64,000 nucleotides of DNA, taken from assembly GCF_900188095.1 (NCBI RefSeq), contig NZ_FZOT01000001.1, forward strand, positions 558,001 to 622,000. The letters are read 5' to 3'. Both the position numbers and the translations under genes were made by a program. The notes beneath the pieces are model-generated. The model was not told where the DNA came from. It searched no databases and saw nothing but the letters and a program-made list of their open reading frames with translations. This DNA comes from Noviherbaspirillum humi (GTDB lineage Bacteria; Pseudomonadota; Gammaproteobacteria; Burkholderiales; Burkholderiaceae_D). Shown here piece by piece: positions 57,891 through 64,000 of this stretch (positions within the stretch are counted from its first letter, which is position 1; each line of letters begins with the position of its first letter).

Positions 57891-57917
57891 AAAAGGCTCT
57901 GCCGACGGTAGGGCCTT
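57891..57917 (+). terminator. Intrinsic terminator or attenuator between rpmA and obgE
   Basis: AAAAGGCTCTGCC (57891-57903) pairs with GGTAGGGCCTTTT (57907-57919), including two G-T wobbles, across a 3-base loop, with T-rich sequence after. It ends 20 bp before the obgE ATG, so it likely reduces but does not abolish read-through. Confidence 0.72.
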
Positions 57918-57935
57918 TTTAATTTTTGGCGGTAG

Positions 57936-59048
<1,113 letters not shown>

Positions 59049-59138
59049 GAAGCATCAGGCAGCATTCCCGACCAGGCGCCAGGGAGGGCGGCTGGATCGG
59101 TTGACGCAGCGGCACGCAAGCAAAATCATAACAACGCT

Positions 59139-60257
59139 ATGAATTCAGTCATTCAACACGCCAAGCGCCTCATCATCAAGGTTGGCTCGTCCCTCGTCAC
59201 CAACGATGGCAAGGGCTTGGACATCCAGGCCATCGCGCGCTGGGCGGAACAGATCGCCCACTTGCGCCAGCTCGGCAAGCAGGTGGTGCTGGTCAGTTCC
59301 GGCGCGATCGCCGAAGGCATGCAGCGCCTCGGCTTCGACAAGCGGCCGACCGGCGTGCATGAGCTGCAGGCCTGCGCCGCTGTCGGCCAGATGGGCTTGG
59401 CGCAGATCTATGAAACCAGCTTCCGCAAACACGGCTTGCACACCGCCCAAGTGCTGCTTACCCATGCCGACCTCGCCGACCGCGAGCGCTATCTGAATGC
59501 CCGCTCCACACTGTTCACCCTGCTGAATCTTGGCGTCGTGCCGATCATCAACGAGAACGACACCGTGGTCACGGATGAAATCAAGTTTGGCGACAACGAC
59601 ACGCTGGGCGCGCTGGTGGCCAACCTGATCGAGGGCGATGTTTTGGTAATCCTCACTGATCAGAAGGGCCTGTACACCGCCGATCCGCGGCGCGATCCGG
59701 CAGCAGCGTTCGTGCATGAAGCGAAGGCGGGTGATCCGGCGCTGGAGACAATGGCCGGCGGCGCCGGAACGGGCATCGGCAAGGGCGGCATGCTCACGAA
59801 AATCCTGGCGGCCAAGCGCGCCGCCACCTCAGGCGCGCATACCGTGATCGCGTGGGGACGGGAAAAGGACGTGTTGACCCGCCTCGCTTCCGGAGAAGCA
59901 ATCGGCACTCAGCTCACCGCGCAGACGGCGCTGCTGACGGCACGCAAGCAATGGATGGCCGACCACCTGCAGACCGCCGGCAGCGTGACGCTGGATGCGG
60001 GCGCAGTACAGAAGCTGACGGCTGAAGGCAAGTCGCTGCTGCCCATCGGCGTGGTTGAAGTCAAGGGGGAGTTCGGTCGCGGCGACGTGATTACCTGCAC
60101 CGACGACCATGGCCGGGCGATCGCGCGCGGCATGTCGAACTACACCAGCTCCGAGGCGCGACGCATCATGCGCAAGCCGTCATCGGAAATCCTGTCCATT
60201 CTCGGTTTTGTCGAGGAGCCGGAACTGATTCATCGCGACAATCTGGTCCTGCTATGA
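59139..60257 (+). CDS. proB: Glutamate 5-kinase
   Basis: First step of proline synthesis. The 372-aa protein has an amino-acid kinase domain ([51 protein letters not shown]) and a C-terminal PUA domain ([19 protein letters not shown]). It lies 90 bp after obgE in the same direction, so it may be co-transcribed; the gap shows no terminator. Confidence 0.97.
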   Translation: MNSVIQHAKRLIIKVGSSLVTNDGKGLDIQAIARWAEQIAHLRQLGKQVVLVSSGAIAEGMQRLGFDKRPTGVHELQACAAVGQMGLAQIYETSFRKHGLHTAQVLLTHADLADRERYLNARSTLFTLLNLGVVPIINENDTVVTDEIKFGDNDTLGALVANLIEGDVLVILTDQKGLYTADPRRDPAAAFVHEAKAGDPALETMAGGAGTGIGKGGMLTKILAAKRAATSGAHTVIAWGREKDVLTRLASGEAIGTQLTAQTALLTARKQWMADHLQTAGSVTLDAGAVQKLTAEGKSLLPIGVVEVKGEFGRGDVITCTDDHGRAIARGMSNYTSSEARRIMRKPSSEILSILGFVEEPELIHRDNLVLL

Positions 60258-60287
60258 CATGGTGCCGCCCACAGGCGGCACAGCGTG

Positions 60288-60863
60288 TCAGCGCTGAGCG
60301 CGCAGACGTTGCACCATTCTCTCCGGCGTACCGGCGATAAGCGAGCCGTCACAGAAGAAATCCCGGGCCAGGGATGCGTGCTGGCGGTTGATGCCGTTGA
60401 GGGAAATCTTGTCCCACTGGTCGCGGCGAGATTTCGCCCAGGAACCGTCAGGCCGGCCGATCGCCAGAATCTTTTTCTCGAACGAGCTGCAGCGAATCCC
60501 CTCGAAACTGACGTTGGTGGCGCCGGCGGCGCTGCGGCTGACCAAGGTGTAGCGCACCACGCCATCACTGCCGACGGAAATCGATTTGGGATCGACCAGA
60601 AAGGTTTGCGTGGCGGTCGCACCGGCGTCGAAAGGAATGAGTTCCGCGGCGACGGGCGGAGCAGGCGGGGCGACCTCCAGTTCGCGCCATACCTTGCCGC
60701 CTTCGTCGTCGCCGTCTTCGCCTTCGTTTGGCTGCTGTCCGTGCGCCAGGGCTGCCATGAGCGTCAGGCCGCATACCATGGTGGCAAGCGCCATTCCCTT
60801 GCGGCGCGAAGCGGCGAGCGCCGCAGCACCATTAGTGCTCTGTTGAGTCTTGTTTTCTGTCAT
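60288..60863 (-). CDS. CNP1-like secreted protein
   Basis: A 191-aa protein with an N-terminal signal or anchor ([20 protein letters not shown], cut near AHG) after an unusual 23-residue basic leader. An acidic linker and a CNP1-like domain follow ([38 protein letters not shown]). CNP1 is a betaproteobacterial family of unknown function, probably periplasmic. Its ATG overlaps the rppH stop by 4 bp. A later start at Met24 would give a normal signal peptide, but the overlap favours the long form. Confidence 0.8.
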   Translation of the reverse strand: MTENKTQQSTNGAAALAASRRKGMALATMVCGLTLMAALAHGQQPNEGEDGDDEGGKVWRELEVAPPAPPVAAELIPFDAGATATQTFLVDPKSISVGSDGVVRYTLVSRSAAGATNVSFEGIRCSSFEKKILAIGRPDGSWAKSRRDQWDKISLNGINRQHASLARDFFCDGSLIAGTPERMVQRLRAQR

Positions 60864-61453
60864 TCTGGCTTGCTGTTTCCATGCGCGGCCGGTTGCTTTT
60901 CCAGGCTTTCGCCCGAGTGGCGGCTGATATGGTTGTGCCTCAGGTAACGAGCGTTCTGGCGCGGCGCGCTCTGTCCGCCGGGGCGAGAAAGAAAGCGCGA
61001 CAACTCCTGCAGCGCTCTCTGGTAGACTTCGCGCTTGAATTCGATGACCACGTCGAGCGGCACCCAGTAGTCGTGCCAGCGCCAGGCGTCGAATTCAGGA
61101 TGATCCGTCAGGCGAAGATTGACGTCGCTGTCGCGGCCCACCAGGCGCAGCAGGAACCAGATCTGCTTCTGACCGCGATAATGGCCACGCACCTCGCGCT
61201 TGATGAATCGATCCGGCACTTCGTAGCGCAGCCAGTCGCGGGTGCGACCGATGATCTTGACATGCTCGGCCTTGAGGCCGATCTCTTCCTCCAGCTCACG
61301 ATACATGGCCTGTTCCGGCGTCTCGCCGTACTTGATGCCGCCTTGCGGAAACTGCCACGAATGCTCGCGTACCCGCTTTCCCCACCATACCTCGTTCCGG
61401 GTATTGAGCAGGATGATGCCGACGTTAGGGCGGAAGCCTTCACGGTCCAGCAT
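60860..61453 (-). CDS. rppH: RNA pyrophosphohydrolase RppH
   Basis: Removes pyrophosphate from mRNA 5' ends, triggering decay. The 197-aa Nudix protein has [20 protein letters not shown], the Nudix box [20 protein letters not shown] followed by IG, and the long basic C-terminal tail typical of betaproteobacteria. The start at 61453 is set by GAGGTG 5 bp upstream; an ATG at 61465 is four codons earlier. It is coupled to the CNP1-like gene and divergent from proS. Confidence 0.95.
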   Translation of the reverse strand: MLDREGFRPNVGIILLNTRNEVWWGKRVREHSWQFPQGGIKYGETPEQAMYRELEEEIGLKAEHVKIIGRTRDWLRYEVPDRFIKREVRGHYRGQKQIWFLLRLVGRDSDVNLRLTDHPEFDAWRWHDYWVPLDVVIEFKREVYQRALQELSRFLSRPGGQSAPRQNARYLRHNHISRHSGESLEKQPAAHGNSKPE

Positions 61454-61656
61454 GTTGCACCTCAAAACTTTCTGCGGCTAGACGGCCCCCGTTACATTCA
61501 TGCCATTTCAGCCGCGCGCGGGCAGCCGGGCAGCCCGGCGGTGCAAGCCCTGCGCGCGAAGTTGATCAATTCTGGAAGTAATGGGGTGCATCAGCCAGCT
61601 AATCCTTTAAAATTGAGTCGATTATAACTCTCTCTTTTTAAAAAGAATTCATCGAA

Positions 61657-63393
61657 ATGCGCGCATCACGATTTTTTATTTCCACTCTTAAAGAAGCCCC
61701 TTCCGACGCCGAAATCATCAGCCACAAGCTGATGCTGCGCGCCGGCATGATCAAGCGCCTCGGCTCGGGCATCTACAACTACATGCCGATGGGCTTGCGC
61801 GTGATCCGCAAGGTGGAAAACATCGTGCGCGAGGAAATGAACCGCGCCGGCGCCATCGAACTGCTGATGCCGGTGGTGCAACCCGCCGAACTGTGGCAGG
61901 AAACGGGCCGTTGGGACAAGATGGGTCCCGAGCTGATGCGGGTGAAGGATCGCCACGGTCGCGACTACGCCATCCAGCCGACGTCGGAAGAAGTCGTGAC
62001 TGACCTGGTGCGCACCGAAATCAAGTCCTACCGCCAGCTGCCGGTCAACTTCTATCACATCCAGACCAAGTTCCGCGACGAGCGCCGGCCCCGCTTCGGT
62101 CTGATGCGCGGCCGCGAGTTCACCATGAAGGACGCCTATTCCTTCGACCGCGACGTCGAAGGCATGCAGCGTTCCTATCAGATCATGTACGACGCTTACG
62201 TCCGCATCTTCAACCGCTTCGGCCTGCAGTTCCGCGCCGTGGCGGCGGACAACGGCGCCATCGGCGGCTCCGGTTCGCACGAGTTCCACGTGATCGCCGA
62301 TACCGGCGAGGACGCGCTGGTGTATTGCCCGACTTCTTCCTATGCCGCCAACATCGAGGCGGCCGAGGCGCTGCCGCTGGCGACTTCCCGTCCCGCCGCA
62401 ACCGAGGCGCTGGTCAAGGCGTCGACTCCCGGCAAGGCGAAATGCGCAGACGTCGCCGAACTGCTCGGCTTGCCGCTGGCGCGCACGGTGAAATCGATCG
62501 TGCTCGCCGTGGACGACGAGGAAAAAGGCCCGGCCGGCACTCAGTTGTGGCTGCTGATGCTGCGCGGCGATCATGATCTGAACGAAGTGAAGGCTGGCAA
62601 GGTGCCCGGCCTGGCCAACTACCGCTTCGCCAGCGAAGCCGAGATCGTCGACTGGTTCGGCACCGAGCCCGGTTATCTCGGCCCGATTGGCACCCGCAAG
62701 CCGGTCAAGGTGGTGGCCGACCGCACCGTGGCCAACATGAGCGACTTCGTCTGCGGCGCCAATGAGGCCGATTTTCACTACACCGGCGCCAACTGGGGCC
62801 GCGACGTGCCGGAACCGCTGGTGGCCGACCTGCGCAATGTGGTCGAAGGCGATCCGTCGCCCGACGGCCAAGGCGTGCTCGCCATCCAGCGCGGCATCGA
62901 AGTGGGCCATGTGTTCCAGCTCGGCACCCGCTATTCTCAGGACATGAAGGCGACCTATCTGGACGAGACCGGCAAGCCGCAGCTGATGCAAATGGGCTGC
63001 TACGGCATCGGCGTGACCCGCATTCTCGGCGCCGCCATCGAGCAGAATTTCGACGACAAGGGCATCATCTGGCCAGCGTCCATCGCGCCGTTCGAAGTGG
63101 TGCTGTGCCCGATGGGCTACGACCGCAACGAGCAGGTGCGCGCCGAGGCCGACCGCCTCTACGCCGAACTGCAGGCGGCCGGTATCGACGTCATCCTGGA
63201 CGACCGCGGCGAACGCCCCGGCGTCATGTTCGCCGACTGGGAGCTGATCGGCGTGCCGCACCGCATCGTCATCGGCGATCGCGGCTTGAAGGAAGGACGC
63301 CTGGAGTACCAGGGCCGCCGCGATGCCGCCGCAACGCCGGTCGCCGTGCCGGAGATGGCTGCCTTCATCCAGACCAGGCTGGCGAACGCCTGA
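61657..63393 (+). CDS. proS: Prolyl-tRNA synthetase, bacterial type with editing domain
   Basis: Charges tRNA-Pro and hydrolyses misacylated Ala-tRNA-Pro. The 578-aa class II enzyme has motif 2 [20 protein letters not shown], an INS/YbaK editing insertion at about 225-400 ([20 protein letters not shown]), motif 3 [16 protein letters not shown], and the anticodon-binding C-terminus. The upstream 203 bp is AT-rich just before the gene, with -10-like TATAAC (plus) and TATAAT (minus) overlapping at 61621-61628; no good -35 is seen for either. Confidence 0.97.
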   Translation: MRASRFFISTLKEAPSDAEIISHKLMLRAGMIKRLGSGIYNYMPMGLRVIRKVENIVREEMNRAGAIELLMPVVQPAELWQETGRWDKMGPELMRVKDRHGRDYAIQPTSEEVVTDLVRTEIKSYRQLPVNFYHIQTKFRDERRPRFGLMRGREFTMKDAYSFDRDVEGMQRSYQIMYDAYVRIFNRFGLQFRAVAADNGAIGGSGSHEFHVIADTGEDALVYCPTSSYAANIEAAEALPLATSRPAATEALVKASTPGKAKCADVAELLGLPLARTVKSIVLAVDDEEKGPAGTQLWLLMLRGDHDLNEVKAGKVPGLANYRFASEAEIVDWFGTEPGYLGPIGTRKPVKVVADRTVANMSDFVCGANEADFHYTGANWGRDVPEPLVADLRNVVEGDPSPDGQGVLAIQRGIEVGHVFQLGTRYSQDMKATYLDETGKPQLMQMGCYGIGVTRILGAAIEQNFDDKGIIWPASIAPFEVVLCPMGYDRNEQVRAEADRLYAELQAAGIDVILDDRGERPGVMFADWELIGVPHRIVIGDRGLKEGRLEYQGRRDAAATPVAVPEMAAFIQTRLANA

Positions 63394-63395
63394 GC

Positions 63396-64000
63396 ATGGC
63401 GTATGGTTTGACCCGCCTGCGGACGCTGGCCGCGGTGGCCTTGCTGGCGGCCAGCACCCTGGCTTGCGCCGGCAACCAGCGCGAAGAGGCGCTGTCGGAT
63501 TCCGTCCGGCTCGCTCTGGCCCGCGCCATCAGCGATGCCCGGCCGCCGCAGCCGGCGTTTTCCAACATCGCCGACCGCATCCAGTATCTGAACTGGCTCG
63601 GCACCATGTCGGACCGGCTTCGAAAGAAGCTGCCCGACATGCAGGTGCGCCGGGAATTCCTGGAAACCGCCTGGTACGAATCGAAGCGCGCCGGCCTGGA
63701 GCCTTCAATGGTGCTGGGGCTGATCCAGGTCGAGTCCGCGTTTCGGAAGTACGCCGTTTCGCCGGTCGGCGCCCATGGCTACATGCAGGTGATGCCGTTC
63801 TGGACCCGCGTGATCGGCGACGGCGACCGGCGCAAGCTGTTCCACATGCAGACCAACCTGCGCTACGGCTGCGCCATCCTGCGCATGTATCTCGACATGG
63901 AGGGGGGCGATCTATATCTGGCGCTGGGGCGCTACAACGGCAGCCGGGGCCGGCCGGAATATCCGAATGCGGTGCTGGCGGCGAAGCGGCTGTGGGAATT
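63396..64000 (+). CDS. Lytic transglycosylase, SLT domain (3' end outside window)
   Basis: Cleaves the glycan backbone of peptidoglycan with anhydro-MurNAc formation. The protein starts MAYGLTRLRTLAAVALLAAS with a Sec signal peptide (likely cut after ACA). The SLT domain holds the catalytic Glu in GLIQVESAF, then VSPVGAHGYMQVMPFW and ALGRYNGSRGRPEYPNAVL. The Cys in LACAGN is not a good lipobox. The start is 2 bp after the proS stop, so it is probably co-transcribed. The frame is still open at the window edge. Confidence 0.9.
   Translation, partial: MAYGLTRLRTLAAVALLAASTLACAGNQREEALSDSVRLALARAISDARPPQPAFSNIADRIQYLNWLGTMSDRLRKKLPDMQVRREFLETAWYESKRAGLEPSMVLGLIQVESAFRKYAVSPVGAHGYMQVMPFWTRVIGDGDRRKLFHMQTNLRYGCAILRMYLDMEGGDLYLALGRYNGSRGRPEYPNAVLAAKRLWE

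Overview
The window is a GC-rich chromosomal segment from a betaproteobacterium, most likely Burkholderiales and probably Oxalobacteraceae (Herbaspirillum/Noviherbaspirillum-like). The evidence is gene order and protein flavour: aspS-nudB-ybhP-clsB, a HAD-then-ECH trifunctional beta-oxidation protein, a CNP1-like protein beside rppH, DUF4148, and argJ-DUF815-mutT-yacG-zapD-coaE-pilDCB. The genus is inference only. I see no insertion sequence, prophage, CRISPR array or rRNA.

Layout. (1) 1-5446: housekeeping genes, with the 3' part of aspS, nudB, an EEP phosphatase, clsB, a PNPOx-like stress protein, a RidA-family protein and hslR. (2) 5516-13058: a fatty-acid beta-oxidation cluster behind a promoter with a TetR-type dyad (tetR, acyl-CoA dehydrogenase, HAD/ECH fusion, thiolase, enoyl-CoA hydratase). 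Two related inverted-repeat elements flank the HAD/ECH gene. (3) 13140-13470: RNase P RNA. (4) 13483-20292: an unusual polyamine/membrane cassette. The leftward operon is DUF350 membrane protein > SPFH/SHOCT protein > double zinc-ribbon DUF4178 protein > 58-aa Ser/Gly-rich miniprotein > SpeD. A divergent pair encodes a membrane-embedded aminopropyltransferase-like protein and a Tat-type FAD amine-oxidase-like protein. (5) 20396-20997: a long imperfect hairpin and a secreted DUF4148 protein.

(6) 21444-38686: a complete dcw cluster (mraZ-rsmH-ftsL-ftsI-murE-murF-mraY-murD-ftsW-murG-murC-ddlB-ftsQ-ftsA-ftsZ). It is almost entirely translationally coupled, with a promoter overlapping four 10-bp-spaced MraZ boxes at its head and an intrinsic terminator after ftsZ. 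(7) 38738-49587: peroxiredoxin, glpD-glpK, lpxC, a DciA-like gene, secA, argJ and a DUF815 ATPase. (8) 49599-55572: mutT, then leftward yacG, zapD and pilB-pilC-pilD-coaE. (9) 55918-64000: tRNA-Pro(CGG), a polyprenyl diphosphate synthase, rplU-rpmA-obgE, proB, rppH plus a CNP1-like gene, proS, and the start of a lytic transglycosylase.

How the genes fit together. Most of the window serves envelope growth and division: Mur ligases, Fts proteins, LpxC, SecA, ZapD, a polyprenyl diphosphate synthase and a lytic transglycosylase. MurE carries the DNPR signature of meso-diaminopimelate peptidoglycan. The least understood part is region 4. It holds a complete-looking SpeD active site and a membrane aminopropyltransferase, plus SPFH, DUF350 and DUF4178 partners, which suggests polyamine chemistry coupled to the membrane. 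Its real function is unknown, and it is the best candidate for an undescribed system here.
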